A DNA stretch of 50,702 nt from positions 1-50,702 of the forward strand of contig JAKJJU010000020.1 of assembly GCA_021713295.1 (NCBI GenBank), read 5' to 3'. Positions 7,449 through 17,426 of the stretch are shown piece by piece. Under the pieces are notes generated by a model. The model did no database searches and had not been told where the DNA came from. It was given only the letters and a program-made list of their open reading frames with translations. Source of the stretch: Thiotrichales bacterium 19S3-11 (GTDB lineage: Bacteria > Pseudomonadota > Gammaproteobacteria > Francisellales > Francisellaceae). How positions within the stretch are numbered: position 1 is the stretch's first letter; the number at the start of each line of letters is the position of its first letter. The translations under genes and the position numbers were made by a program.

Positions 7449-8156
7449 ATGAGTGAAGTCAAACAAACTAACCTGTTAGAACGCATAAATCGTCTTAAAA
7501 CTGACATGAAGCAAGCCTCTATCAAAGCTAATCGCTCTGAAAATGAGATTATGCTATTAGCTGTTAGTAAAACCCAATCAATTGAAACCATTAAACAAGC
7601 TTATCAATTAGGCCTTAATACCTTTGGGGAAAATTACTTACAAGAGGCACTACCTAAAATACATGCACTTGATAAATCAATTAATTGGCATTTTATTGGC
7701 CATATTCAATCCAATAAAACCAAACAAATCGCTGAAAACTTTAGCTGGGTACACACCATAGATCGCCTAAAAATACTCAAGCGCTTAGCACTACAACGCC
7801 CCCAAGAGCTAGAGCCGTTAAACCTTACACTTGAAATCAATCTAAATAATGAGGCAACTAAGTCAGGCTTTAAGCTTTGTGATACTGACTTGATCGATCA
7901 GTGCATTGACTATTGTAAAACTCAAACCGCTCTAGTATTAAGAGGCTTAATGTGCATGCCGAAACGTACCGATAATAGTAAAGATCAGCGCCGTAACTTA
8001 TCACAAATGCATCAATTACTGAACCAACTTAACCATAGACATAATCTTACTATGGATACGCTATCAATGGGTACAAGCTATGACCTTCAAAGCGCTATTT
8101 TAGAAGGCAGCACCATCATTCGTATTGGTCAGGCTATCTTTGGCAAACGTAACTAA
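7449..8156 (+). CDS. yggS: Pyridoxal-phosphate homeostasis protein YggS/PLPBP
   Basis: This is a 235-residue single-domain TIM-barrel protein that binds pyridoxal 5'-phosphate and buffers the cell's B6 vitamer and amino-acid pools, without known catalysis. The PLP lysine is Lys41 in LLAVSKTQS. The family signatures TFGENYLQEA, WHFIGHIQSNKTK and LSMGTSYDLQSAI are all present, the last forming the phosphate-binding region. Length matches the family. It is divergently arranged with pilT. No strong ribosome binding site precedes the ATG, but the N-terminal alignment supports this start. Confidence 0.93.
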   Translation: MSEVKQTNLLERINRLKTDMKQASIKANRSENEIMLLAVSKTQSIETIKQAYQLGLNTFGENYLQEALPKIHALDKSINWHFIGHIQSNKTKQIAENFSWVHTIDRLKILKRLALQRPQELEPLNLTLEINLNNEATKSGFKLCDTDLIDQCIDYCKTQTALVLRGLMCMPKRTDNSKDQRRNLSQMHQLLNQLNHRHNLTMDTLSMGTSYDLQSAILEGSTIIRIGQAIFGKRN

Positions 8157-8252
8157 TTGACTTATTAATAGAACACAAATAGCAAAATCTCAATTTTTTC
8201 CTAAAATAATAATAACATTGTATTAAAATAAATAATAAAGGGTGGGATTAGT

Positions 8253-9347
8253 TTGCAAATCTTACAGAGAAAACGTTATTTTATAGCAAAGACACTATGG
8301 CAATATTTATTCCTATTGATCATAGCCACAAATCAATTAAATGCAAATACTGAAAAAAACAATAAAATAGTACAAGTAATTACACCATCAAATGTCTTAG
8401 CACAAGTCAATACAATTAATGCCGAACTAGAGTTGATTCGCCAAGCAATGGGCAAACCAATGATAGATAACCCACCCTACCAAGTGAAAAATGCATCCCC
8501 AAGGGAAGTTTATTTTGAAGCACAAGCACTGTTTGATAAAGCTAATCGCCTAACTTATGAAATTACTGGCGTCTACGTACACACACCCATGATCAGTTAT
8601 CAAAAAAACCTTAAGCCAAAGGATGTACTAAACGTTGTTAATCAAGCGTTAAGCTGCATTAATCTTATCAGCCAAGCTTTATCAATTGATACATCCGCCA
8701 TTGAAAAACAAACGAACGAATCAGCAACACCAACGGATGTATTTAATCGTATTATCTTTGTTAATGCTATGTTAGATCATCTTCTATACCAAAAAACCTC
8801 ACCCGCTGATGTTTATGAACAAGTAACGCTCTCTTTGGAGTATGTCAATGAGCTTTTAAGCCATTTTGATACAACAACCAAAGTTACAAAACCTGAATTT
8901 ATAGCCAATAAAACCCCAAAAGATGTTTTTTTTGAATTAGTTAACTGTTTAAAAATTATTAAAGAATTAGCCATATCTGCTAATATTCAGATGTTAAGTG
9001 TTAATGATCAGCTAGTCGCACAATCAAATATTACACCTAATGATGTATATAATATTTCTAAAGTAATTTTGGCTGAAATTAAATATCTTGATAATCATAT
9101 CATAGGTGATATGCCTAAAAGAAAAATTTTTAGTCACTACCCTAGCTATAAAACACCATCACAAGTCTATCAACAAGCGGCATATTTGCGATTGAAACTG
9201 AAACTGTTGGAAAAAACGTTTGCTCAACATCCAAACTGGATCAATCAAATATCAAATCAAGGAATCAAGCAATATTTATTCACACAATTAGAAGATAAAG
9301 ATACTGATCTAAGCGTTCAATTGGCTTTAGGTTGGTTTATCCTATGA
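8253..9347 (+). CDS. Secreted protein with eight TPxDV-type tandem repeats
   Basis: This is a 364-residue exported protein that I cannot assign to a named family. It starts at a TTG preceded by an AGGGTGGGA ribosome binding site. A basic start and a hydrophobic helix (about residues 13-30) end at a possible signal-peptidase site near LNANT. The rest is a repeat array keyed by [TSK]-P-x-x-V followed by an amphipathic helix. The keys begin at residues 44, 82, 121, 159, 183, 221, 261 and 301 (TPSNV, SPREV, KPKDV, TPTDV, SPADV, TPKDV, TPNDV, TPSQV). Spacing is 38-40 residues except one of 24. The predicted fold is a helical-hairpin solenoid in the periplasm. Its stop overlaps the start of the diguanylate cyclase (ATGA), so the two are probably translated together. 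Confidence 0.75.
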   Translation: MQILQRKRYFIAKTLWQYLFLLIIATNQLNANTEKNNKIVQVITPSNVLAQVNTINAELELIRQAMGKPMIDNPPYQVKNASPREVYFEAQALFDKANRLTYEITGVYVHTPMISYQKNLKPKDVLNVVNQALSCINLISQALSIDTSAIEKQTNESATPTDVFNRIIFVNAMLDHLLYQKTSPADVYEQVTLSLEYVNELLSHFDTTTKVTKPEFIANKTPKDVFFELVNCLKIIKELAISANIQMLSVNDQLVAQSNITPNDVYNISKVILAEIKYLDNHIIGDMPKRKIFSHYPSYKTPSQVYQQAAYLRLKLKLLEKTFAQHPNWINQISNQGIKQYLFTQLEDKDTDLSVQLALGWFIL

Positions 9348-11293
9348 AATATCAGTCATCACCGCTATGCCTAGAGCGCTATATTTTTGCCATCATCATA
9401 ACGGTTATCGGTATGGTTGTTATGTTGGGCTGGAGTCTTAAATTAATTAATTTAATTCAAATTCACCCAACGTTTGTACCAATGCAATTTAATACTGCCC
9501 TATGTTTTAGCCTTGTTGGTATCAGTATACTTTTGATATCAAACAAACTACGCTATCTATCTTCTTTGATTGCAATATTTGCTCTTATTATTGGCACAAT
9601 GACACTCATTGAATATATTTTTCATACCAACTTATATATCGATGAACTCTTCATAAAGCATTACATTTTAACTGAGACCTCTCATCCAGGACGTATGGCG
9701 CCAAATACCGCCTTATGTTTTCTATTATCGGCTTGTGTTGTTATTCTAGTTAATCACTTTAATTACCAATGGGCAAAAATAGTCTGTATCAGCCTTTTAA
9801 TTGTTATTGGCTTATTAGGTTTTTTATCCGTTATGGGTTACCTGCTGAATATAAGATCAATGTATAATTGGGGTAATTTAACGGGTATGGCTATACATAC
9901 TGGTTTTGGCTTTTTTCTAATTGCATTGGCTTTATTCAGGCTACTTCTTTACCCAGCGCTAAGCCATCGGCTTTCCCTAACTATCTTATTGCCAGCGTGT
10001 ATTGGGGGTATTGGTTTAACTTTTATACTGATTTCATGGCAATTATTTGAAATGTCTCAAGATAATCAAATTAAAAGAAAATTATATAATCAATTAGACT
10101 ATATTCAGGTAAATACCAATTTACTATTAGACGAAAAAATAAAGCAAACTGAAAATCTTTTTATTAGACTTGGGTGGCTTCATAACGATAACTTCAATCT
10201 TTATAAAAATGAACTCAACCAATATATTAATATGAATCCATCGCTTATTCTAATTTCACAAAACACACAACTAAAAAACCAAAAAATATATCTTAATTTT
10301 CATCAAAAACTTCAACAGCCAAAAACATATATTCAAAACTGCATAAATAACATTGACATAGCCAGCTCCCCTTATATTATTAATGCTGTGATCACTGATA
10401 AAACTCTATGTATCTATCAGAAAAAACACAACTACTTAGCTATATACCAACTCAAGCCAATTCTAGATAATATCATGCATCAGTCTGTCTTTAAGACCTT
10501 TGGCATCTCATTTTCTAAAAATAACACGCTATATTATAAAAAAAATATTCCTGAACAACATTTTTTCACACACCAATGGCAAATATCAACCTCAATAAAA
10601 CTTCTCAACACAATGCTTATTGCTAAATTATGGCCATCAGAATTGTACATAGAAATGCAACATGATACCTTTTTAATTCTCTACTTTATTTTCGGTATAT
10701 TAATTACTATATTTTTAGTTATTATTACCAGAGGCCTACAACTCATTCATCAAAAAAATCTAAATTTAAATCAACAACAGCACCAATTAGAATTAATTGC
10801 CTATAATGATTTTTTAACAGGCATTCCCAATCGATTAAAATTTAGAGAGCTTGCACTACAGTCCATTTTTAGAGCACAAAGACATCAAACTACTTTGGCA
10901 CTATTATTTCTGGATCTCGATGGCTTCAAGCCTGTCAATGATATTTATGGACATGATATGGGTGATATTATTTTAAAAGAAGTTGCACTACGATTTGCTA
11001 AAACAATTAGAACGAATGATACGGCTGCACGCATCGGTGGTGATGAGTTTGCCATTGTCTTAGAAGATGCTAATTTTGATGGTGCTAGAATTGTTGCTGA
11101 AAAACTTATTGAGTTAGCAGAGCAGCCATTTAAAACCAACCAAGATGATATTTGCTTATCCGTTAGTATTGGTATCGCTATTTATCCAGTTGATGGAACA
11201 GAACTTGATCAATTATTTAAGTATGCAGATATTCAACTATACAAGGCAAAATCAGCTACTAAAGGGAAATATTACCCAAAAGATAAAACTTAA
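9344..11293 (+). CDS. Membrane-bound diguanylate cyclase (GGDEF)
   Basis: The 649-residue protein makes cyclic di-GMP from two GTP. I place the start at the ATG that overlaps the preceding stop; a TTG at 9332 would add four residues. The N-terminal 230 residues hold about seven membrane helices with the motif FVPMQFNTALCF, found in several membrane sensor modules. A periplasmic or extracytoplasmic domain of about 190 residues follows, then one more membrane helix (near residues 440-465) and a short coiled linker. The C-terminal GGDEF domain has the active-site GGDEF at 565-569 and the inhibitory RxxD (RTND) five residues before it, so it is likely active and product-inhibited. The repeat protein upstream is a plausible periplasmic partner. 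The stop directly abuts the convergent GST-like gene. Confidence 0.88.
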   Translation: MKYQSSPLCLERYIFAIIITVIGMVVMLGWSLKLINLIQIHPTFVPMQFNTALCFSLVGISILLISNKLRYLSSLIAIFALIIGTMTLIEYIFHTNLYIDELFIKHYILTETSHPGRMAPNTALCFLLSACVVILVNHFNYQWAKIVCISLLIVIGLLGFLSVMGYLLNIRSMYNWGNLTGMAIHTGFGFFLIALALFRLLLYPALSHRLSLTILLPACIGGIGLTFILISWQLFEMSQDNQIKRKLYNQLDYIQVNTNLLLDEKIKQTENLFIRLGWLHNDNFNLYKNELNQYINMNPSLILISQNTQLKNQKIYLNFHQKLQQPKTYIQNCINNIDIASSPYIINAVITDKTLCIYQKKHNYLAIYQLKPILDNIMHQSVFKTFGISFSKNNTLYYKKNIPEQHFFTHQWQISTSIKLLNTMLIAKLWPSELYIEMQHDTFLILYFIFGILITIFLVIITRGLQLIHQKNLNLNQQQHQLELIAYNDFLTGIPNRLKFRELALQSIFRAQRHQTTLALLFLDLDGFKPVNDIYGHDMGDIILKEVALRFAKTIRTNDTAARIGGDEFAIVLEDANFDGARIVAEKLIELAEQPFKTNQDDICLSVSIGIAIYPVDGTELDQLFKYADIQLYKAKSATKGKYYPKDKT

Positions 11294-11986
11294 CTAATCT
11301 TTAAGCAATCTTCTGATACGCAAAATATAGTCTTTTAATCGGCTTTGACTAATATAGGCTTTTAAGGGAGTATCACTATCAAAATAATAGATATTAGCTA
11401 AAAACCCATAGCAACTACAATCCAGCGATGTGATCTTATTAGAAAATAAAAATGTTTTATTTGAAAGTATTGCCACTATTGCTTCTAAATCATTGATCCC
11501 TTGCTGATAAATTTCTTCATTACTATAGCGACTAATACCTTGCAGATTGTATTTATTTGCATTATATTGGCGAAATTGCTCCATCTTCTGATCATCTAAC
11601 ATGGGTAATTCTTGTTGAAACGCTCTTTTAAAGGCTGGCCAATAGCACTCATCTAACCAGCGTGAATAACCAATGATCCAATATAGATGATCTCCTAACA
11701 TCCGATTGATTAAATATTTGATTAATTTCTGACGCTCATCTAATTGATCATCAATTGTTAACTGATACTGATTCATCAAATAGCTAATGATTTCATCACT
11801 ATCAGAAATAATGACACCTTCATCATTAATATAAGGTAACTGACTTCTAGGTGCCTCAGTTGTATCAACTGTATTAATTACTTGATAGTCAAGTTGATTG
11901 ATATTACAAAAAACCTCAACTTTTAAGCCAAATGGATTATTATCGGTCAATTTAAATAACCCTGGGTAAAGATATAATTTAATCAT
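11294..11986 (-). CDS. Glutathione S-transferase-like protein
   Basis: This 230-residue protein has a thioredoxin-like N-terminal domain (MIKLYLYP, then SQLPYINDEG and IISDSDEII) and an all-helical C-terminal domain. The cis-Pro before Tyr and the S-D-S segment correspond to the glutathione gamma-glutamyl site. The closest type I recognise is the GST/metaxin-like group (failed-axon-connections type), whose substrates are mostly unknown. It lies 45 bases downstream of tssA on the same strand and could be the last gene of that operon. A link to secretion is not implied by the family. Confidence 0.72.
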   Translation of the reverse strand: MIKLYLYPGLFKLTDNNPFGLKVEVFCNINQLDYQVINTVDTTEAPRSQLPYINDEGVIISDSDEIISYLMNQYQLTIDDQLDERQKLIKYLINRMLGDHLYWIIGYSRWLDECYWPAFKRAFQQELPMLDDQKMEQFRQYNANKYNLQGISRYSNEEIYQQGINDLEAIVAILSNKTFLFSNKITSLDCSCYGFLANIYYFDSDTPLKAYISQSRLKDYILRIRRLLKD

Positions 11987-12031
11987 TTCAGATGCCTTAC
12001 CACTCTAACATACTTTAAGCATACTTTAAGC

Positions 12032-13564
12032 CTAATTTTCTTTAATTTTCATAGCCGCATCTAAATCAATTTGCGCTAATTGCATTAAAGGCTCAGCTAT
12101 ATCTTCTTCAAGCATTTTTTTTGCACGAATTAATGTTATTAATATATGGCTTGCCTCTTTTGTATCCCATTGATCTACATGAAAATAATGATACTTATCC
12201 TCTAATAAATTAGTATAGCTTTTAAGCAGCGTTTTTTTCTTTGCGATAATTAGCTGATCAATCATAGCAATAATTAAGCGTATTTTTAATGACTGGTTAA
12301 CATCTGATGATAAATAGGCTATCAACCCTGCCAACTCTGTGAGTTTTTTTGATTTCGTTTGAGTCTTATTGTTATCTAATGCCTCAAGCAGTTGAGATTC
12401 AATCTCGCTATATTCATTATGATTAGTTAAATTAGTGACATCTGTTGACTCATTCGATGTGACAGAATAATTAAGCCAATTATTCATTGCTTCACTGACC
12501 ATTAACATACCATTTGAAAAAGTTAAGTTTAATAACTCTGGAAAACGAGTAATAACTGCATGAGTAGCAATTTTAATTTCATTTGCCTCTTTTTCAAACG
12601 TCCCTAAATTCATTAATGCCTGATAAATACTATAGTGAAGATCAAACCAATAAGGGTTGTCGCTAACCCATTCCTCACAAGTATCAACAACTCCTTGGTC
12701 GTTTGCAGCCGCTTCTAATACTTCTAATTGATTTATTTGGTCTTTTTCAGGTGGTGGTACTTTTGTTTTAAACTGACTATCGTATTCAGGTAAATGATTA
12801 ATTCCCTGCCAAAGGGATAATCGTGATAGGCGATAGTAAACGATGCGATTGGCATCAGCACCATTAAAATAATCTGCTAAATTAGCCATTGCTTTAAGAA
12901 TCACTTTTAACTGCTCATAGGCATCATCAAGATTAGTAATATTCTCAGCTTTAATATCAAAAACCTCTGCTTGAGAAGCCATTTGATGACTAGTTTCTAC
13001 TTCAGCTACCAAAGGTTCTTCTTCTGGGGCAATAATTTGTTGGAACTGTTTAATCACCGGTAAAAAATTCGGTGCCTCATCGCTAAGTGTTGCTAATTTT
13101 TCATCAAATTTTGTCAAACTATCTAATAGCGGCTGAACTTGATCTTTAGGCTTTTGCACCTGCAAATTATCCAAATACTCACCTAATTGTTCCTGCAACC
13201 ATACCAATGCTGAAAGTCGGCCATTTAGACGTTTTAATGGTGGATATAAATCTGGCCAATAAACTTCAAGCATTTGATTAATAATTTCGATACCTACGGT
13301 TAATCCTTCAAGGTCATTTGTATTTAATAAGCCAATCGCTAAATAACAAGCAACTAATAAATCTTTACTTTCTATTGTTAAAATTTCACTGGCTAACTTT
13401 GAGAGCGCAGACCAATGAATTGAGGCTTCATCTGCATTAGGATTATTTTTTTGTGCTAATAAATCTTTGATTTGAGTATAACGCTCATTATCACGGCAAT
13501 TTTCACCAACTTTATTTTGATCAAAGTCGGCAAAAACTGAGTGTTTTAATTCGTCTAAATCCAT
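12032..13564 (-). CDS. tssA: T6SS protein TssA (ImpA N-terminal domain)
   Basis: The 510-residue protein belongs to the TssA family that caps or primes the T6SS sheath during assembly. The N-terminal ImpA domain is seen at residues about 20-150, with the typical run of small helices and the YWPDLYPPL..RLNGRLSALVWL segment. A linker rich in acidic residues follows, then the C-terminal region with VSDNPYWFDLHY around residue 305, which resembles the later part of VasJ/TssA proteins. It starts 5 bases after the tssM stop and is the last core gene of the left arm. TssA subtypes differ in C-terminus; I have not assigned one. Confidence 0.88.
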   Translation of the reverse strand: MDLDELKHSVFADFDQNKVGENCRDNERYTQIKDLLAQKNNPNADEASIHWSALSKLASEILTIESKDLLVACYLAIGLLNTNDLEGLTVGIEIINQMLEVYWPDLYPPLKRLNGRLSALVWLQEQLGEYLDNLQVQKPKDQVQPLLDSLTKFDEKLATLSDEAPNFLPVIKQFQQIIAPEEEPLVAEVETSHQMASQAEVFDIKAENITNLDDAYEQLKVILKAMANLADYFNGADANRIVYYRLSRLSLWQGINHLPEYDSQFKTKVPPPEKDQINQLEVLEAAANDQGVVDTCEEWVSDNPYWFDLHYSIYQALMNLGTFEKEANEIKIATHAVITRFPELLNLTFSNGMLMVSEAMNNWLNYSVTSNESTDVTNLTNHNEYSEIESQLLEALDNNKTQTKSKKLTELAGLIAYLSSDVNQSLKIRLIIAMIDQLIIAKKKTLLKSYTNLLEDKYHYFHVDQWDTKEASHILITLIRAKKMLEEDIAEPLMQLAQIDLDAAMKIKEN

Positions 13565-13569
13565 GCTCT

Positions 13570-16500
13570 TTAATTACCTTTTTTTAGATCTTGTTTACCT
13601 TGTGGTGAGTTTTGCTTTTCTTGTGCTGAACCTTGCTGCCCTGTCGTTGAACTTTGCTCTTTTTGCGCTGGGCCTTGCTGCCCTGTCGTTGAACTTTGCT
13701 CTTTTTGTACTGGGCCTTGCGGCACTTTAGTTGAGCTTTGCTCTTTTTGTACTGAGCCTTGCTGCCCTGTAGTTGAACTTTGCTCTTTTTGTACTGGGCC
13801 TTGTGATCCTTGTATTGAAGCTTGCCCTTTTTTTGAAGCTTTAGTTACCCAAGACTGATCATTCCAACAATCTGTCACATCTAGATATTGCCAGTCCGCA
13901 AGCTTGCCATAAACATTTTGTTCTAATTGTGCCTTTCTTTGTGTGAATTTAGTTAACAAAGATTGAATAGGTTCTAAACCTTGAAAGTTAATATTAACCG
14001 TCAACTCACTAATATCATAGTCTTGTAATTTAGAATAATTATCTGGGAAATCAACCGCTTTAAAAGTCTTACTACTCCCTTGACTAAAATCTTTAATCAA
14101 CTCTAATAAACCACCTGCTCCAGTATAGCTCTTAGTAATTTTGAAGTTTGTTGCACCTTCAAATTGAATGACTACCTCTGCAGATGAACAACTAAAGATA
14201 TTATTCGTCAACGAAAAATTAGCAACCATACTAAAATTAGTAAATTGTTGCTTTTTCTTATCACACAACACTTCTAATGAAGTTGATACTGGCAATAATT
14301 TTGCATCTTTATTAACATTAGTAGGTTTAATCTGTATAGGAATTAAAGCTTCAGTTTTATTAATTGTCATCTTAATTTGATTTTCTAGGATTTCAATCTG
14401 GTTGTAATCATACTGATTACGAATATAATCATAAACAAAAGGTGAAAATTTAACTTTATGCCCAAACACTGATTTTGCAATATAACCACCCTTTTGCCCA
14501 TCATATGAAACAAACGGATAAACGTACTGATACATAAATTTACTGATAATACTCTTTTGACCAAATAAATCATCTAAGCTTAAGTGAGAATGACTTAGGC
14601 TTGCTGCATACTGCCCTAATACTTGATTATCCCACATCTGCTCCGTATAGCACATTGCGTTTTCCATGGCTCCATGAAGCAATAAATCAAACATCCCTCG
14701 ATACAAATTCCAAGTTGCTTCATTTTTATTTAATAAACTAAGATCTGTAGTTGCAAAAAACTTAATTTGTTGAAAAGCATTATAAGTTGTATAAAATTGA
14801 TTTTTATTCGATGTGGAACTGGTGTTACTGCTCGTATTTTCATTATGCCCACTACCTGCTGAAAATAATGATTTTATTGCGCTAAAAGAGGTTGTCTGAT
14901 CGAGCGTTAATACATATTTCTGTAGTTTTAACAAATTCTTTTGATAAGCAACAATTGCTTTTAATAAATTATCATCATAGGTAATTTCTTCTACTCTTGA
15001 ATCTAGCTCATTACTATATTGATCCAAAAACAAAACAATTTTATCCCAAAATGATGGCTGCCTTTCTGCCACCAATAAACTGTAAGCGGACTTTTTAAAA
15101 TAATCTCTTAACACTAAAAATAATCTTAACCACTCAGGTTGGTTAATTAACATGCTATCCGTATAATTAAAGGCTAAATCTTTTGCATATAATGCATAGG
15201 GCGAATTAATTAGATTTAACTGCGCCAGAGAATACCACGCAGCCTGTGACGGAATTGTATTGATATCACTTCTAAAACTATTGGTAAAATTCTCCCAAGC
15301 TTGATAGCGTTTTAAATCGTATTGAGCAAAAAACTTAAGACTATATTGCTCCACCTCAGTCGGTTGTAAATAGGCATGAGCCATATTATGAAATAATGCT
15401 TTTATTTGTTGCATACCTGCTTGTGTGTAGTTAGCTGAAATTTTTGGCTCATCTCCAGTATTGAAGGTGTTATCAGGCCAATAATTACTGGCTAAAATCG
15501 GCGGAACAGTTCTTGCTTGATTAACCCACGTGTATAACCAACCAAATGGCTTATTAAAAATATCTAGTTCATCTAATAAATTTAATAATAGCCCTCGCTG
15601 TCTTTTTAAAATGAGAAGATGGGTATTCCACGCAACATAGTTTTTAAATAAAATACCGTAGTTATTAGGCTGAAAACTACTATCAAGAATAAGTCCTTCC
15701 ATATTTAGTGCATTAATTTCGCTATAGGGCATCAACTCTAATTTAGCCTGAATTAAGTTTATTCCCTGTATTAAATTTTCAACAACATAGCCAAAATCAT
15801 CTTTGTATTTAGCATTTGTTGTGACTAGTTTTACACTATTAGCTAACGTATGCTCTAAATCACCAACAATATACTGATCGAATAAACTGACATAATATTG
15901 TTTATAGTCTGTTATTATTTTGTTAAAAACTGAAGTGTAAGGCCAAACTGAAAAAAACCATCTTTTTTTAAGAGATGTAATATTATTAATATCCTCATTA
16001 ACTTCTGAAAGCAACAGCATGTTATAATTTAAATTATTGCCAAACTGATCATGCCTTATTTTACTTGTTTGCTGAATTTGCATAAAGGCTTTCATGGCAT
16101 GAGCATAAGCTGTACCTAAATAGATGCTACCGCCAATAAATAGTATCCACCAAGCTGTCAATGCTCGCTGGTAGTAGCGTTTTCTTGTTAATAATTTTTT
16201 TGATAGTCGCTGATATAAATTAAAATCAACGGGCAACGTTGAAGTAAATAAATGCTCGACAAATAAATTTTTTGAACTAGTTCGATTACGCCTAGGCAAA
16301 GATAAGCCTTCGAGAATTGTCCCTTGATCCATTAGATCTACCATAGCATCTTGATATACACTCGTTAAAAATAAGCCCCTAAGTACTGGGTTATCCTCTC
16401 TAATCTGTGCCTTAACTTTGAAAAAAGCTGCCAAAAATATCTTCAGTGGTTTTTTCAATTGGTTGATCTGATTTTCAAGTAATAGTGATCTGGCTAACAA

Positions 16501-17409
16501 AGAACCACTAGCCTGAAGCTGTAGTGTATTAATACCACGAATACGTTCATTAATGTATTCAGCCCATTGATTAATTTGAGCTTTGTGTTCGCCATAAAAT
16601 GTCATCTCAGGAAATAATAGCCCAAATCCTTGACGCTGTATTTCTTCAGGTAGACCCAAAGCAAAACTTTCAAATCCTTGGATATGATCTGCCTTGGTTA
16701 TGACTAAATAAATTGGATAACTATAACCATAACCTCTTGAACATTGAGCAATTTTTTCTCTTAATTTTAACGCATATTTAGTTAATGACTCTTTATCTTC
16801 TTTTAATTGATCCACAGAAAGTGTAACAATAAATCCTTTAAAATTAATGTATCTAAAATTAGCTTTAATTTTACTTTTCAAGCTACTCCAAGCAATTTTA
16901 GCAATTGTCGATGGTTTATCCGAAAATAAATCCCCACTACTTTCAGCAACAACCATATTATCTAGTGCCCAACAATAGGCTCGTTTGGTTGGCAATACCT
17001 CATTATTCGCCTCAATACCTTCAGATAAAGTATAAAAATTTGAGCCACTAAGCAGACTTGATTTTCCATTATCTGATGTCCCAAACATAATATACCATGG
17101 CATTTTACCTTTATATTCACGGTTATGTTTTTTTGTATGCAGCATGGCATTATTAAAACTTTCTTCGAACTTATGCTTATCAATACTCTCTGAGGTCTCT
17201 TCTCCAGATACCTTGCGTCTTCTTAGATAAAGTCTTAATTTTTTAATACTCCAACGAGTAATAAAATATAAAAGTATTATCCCAATGAAAATAGCAGGGC
17301 TATAAAAAAGGCTAATTCTAAAAAATAATGCTAAAAAGACACTGAAACATGCCAATAACAATAAAATGATAATGATACAACAGAATTTAAAAATTTTTTT
17401 TAACATCAC
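13570..17409 (-). CDS. tssM: T6SS membrane-complex protein TssM (IcmF family)
   Basis: This 1279-residue inner-membrane protein spans to the periplasm and, with TssL and TssJ, forms the trans-envelope complex. Two membrane helices lie at residues about 8-50. A cytoplasmic NTPase-like domain follows with a complete Walker A (GTSDNGKS, 110-117) and a TKAD motif. A third membrane helix is near residues 410-435, and then comes a large periplasmic domain. The C-terminal TssJ-binding region ends near residue 1200. After it there is an unusual tail of five 14-residue repeats (Q-G-[PS]-x-Q-K-E-Q-S-S-T...), absent from TssM proteins I know. Near residues 815-835 there is also a Ser/Thr/Asn-rich loop. 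The gene follows tssL by 17 bases. Confidence 0.93.
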   Translation of the reverse strand: MMLKKIFKFCCIIIILLLLACFSVFLALFFRISLFYSPAIFIGIILLYFITRWSIKKLRLYLRRRKVSGEETSESIDKHKFEESFNNAMLHTKKHNREYKGKMPWYIMFGTSDNGKSSLLSGSNFYTLSEGIEANNEVLPTKRAYCWALDNMVVAESSGDLFSDKPSTIAKIAWSSLKSKIKANFRYINFKGFIVTLSVDQLKEDKESLTKYALKLREKIAQCSRGYGYSYPIYLVITKADHIQGFESFALGLPEEIQRQGFGLLFPEMTFYGEHKAQINQWAEYINERIRGINTLQLQASGSLLARSLLLENQINQLKKPLKIFLAAFFKVKAQIREDNPVLRGLFLTSVYQDAMVDLMDQGTILEGLSLPRRNRTSSKNLFVEHLFTSTLPVDFNLYQRLSKKLLTRKRYYQRALTAWWILFIGGSIYLGTAYAHAMKAFMQIQQTSKIRHDQFGNNLNYNMLLLSEVNEDINNITSLKKRWFFSVWPYTSVFNKIITDYKQYYVSLFDQYIVGDLEHTLANSVKLVTTNAKYKDDFGYVVENLIQGINLIQAKLELMPYSEINALNMEGLILDSSFQPNNYGILFKNYVAWNTHLLILKRQRGLLLNLLDELDIFNKPFGWLYTWVNQARTVPPILASNYWPDNTFNTGDEPKISANYTQAGMQQIKALFHNMAHAYLQPTEVEQYSLKFFAQYDLKRYQAWENFTNSFRSDINTIPSQAAWYSLAQLNLINSPYALYAKDLAFNYTDSMLINQPEWLRLFLVLRDYFKKSAYSLLVAERQPSFWDKIVLFLDQYSNELDSRVEEITYDDNLLKAIVAYQKNLLKLQKYVLTLDQTTSFSAIKSLFSAGSGHNENTSSNTSSTSNKNQFYTTYNAFQQIKFFATTDLSLLNKNEATWNLYRGMFDLLLHGAMENAMCYTEQMWDNQVLGQYAASLSHSHLSLDDLFGQKSIISKFMYQYVYPFVSYDGQKGGYIAKSVFGHKVKFSPFVYDYIRNQYDYNQIEILENQIKMTINKTEALIPIQIKPTNVNKDAKLLPVSTSLEVLCDKKKQQFTNFSMVANFSLTNNIFSCSSAEVVIQFEGATNFKITKSYTGAGGLLELIKDFSQGSSKTFKAVDFPDNYSKLQDYDISELTVNINFQGLEPIQSLLTKFTQRKAQLEQNVYGKLADWQYLDVTDCWNDQSWVTKASKKGQASIQGSQGPVQKEQSSTTGQQGSVQKEQSSTKVPQGPVQKEQSSTTGQQGPAQKEQSSTTGQQGSAQEKQNSPQGKQDLKKGN
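13594..13803 (-). repeat. Five 42-bp tandem repeats in the tssM 3' end
   Basis: Five in-frame 42-base units lie at 13803-13762, 13761-13720, 13719-13678, 13677-13636 and 13635-13594. The first four encode near-identical 14-residue units of the type QGPVQKEQSSTTGQ; the fifth is diverged (QGSAQEKQNSPQGK). High DNA identity between units points to recent expansion or ongoing slippage, so copy number may vary between strains. The encoded tail would be disordered, hydrophilic and periplasmic. Confidence 0.9.
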
Positions 17410-17426
17410 TATTAACCTTAGCTTAA

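Noticed and set aside
13594-13803. Regular 42-bp repeats considered as a CRISPR-like array
   Set aside because: They are contiguous, in frame with tssM, encode a repeat peptide and have no spacers or cas genes.
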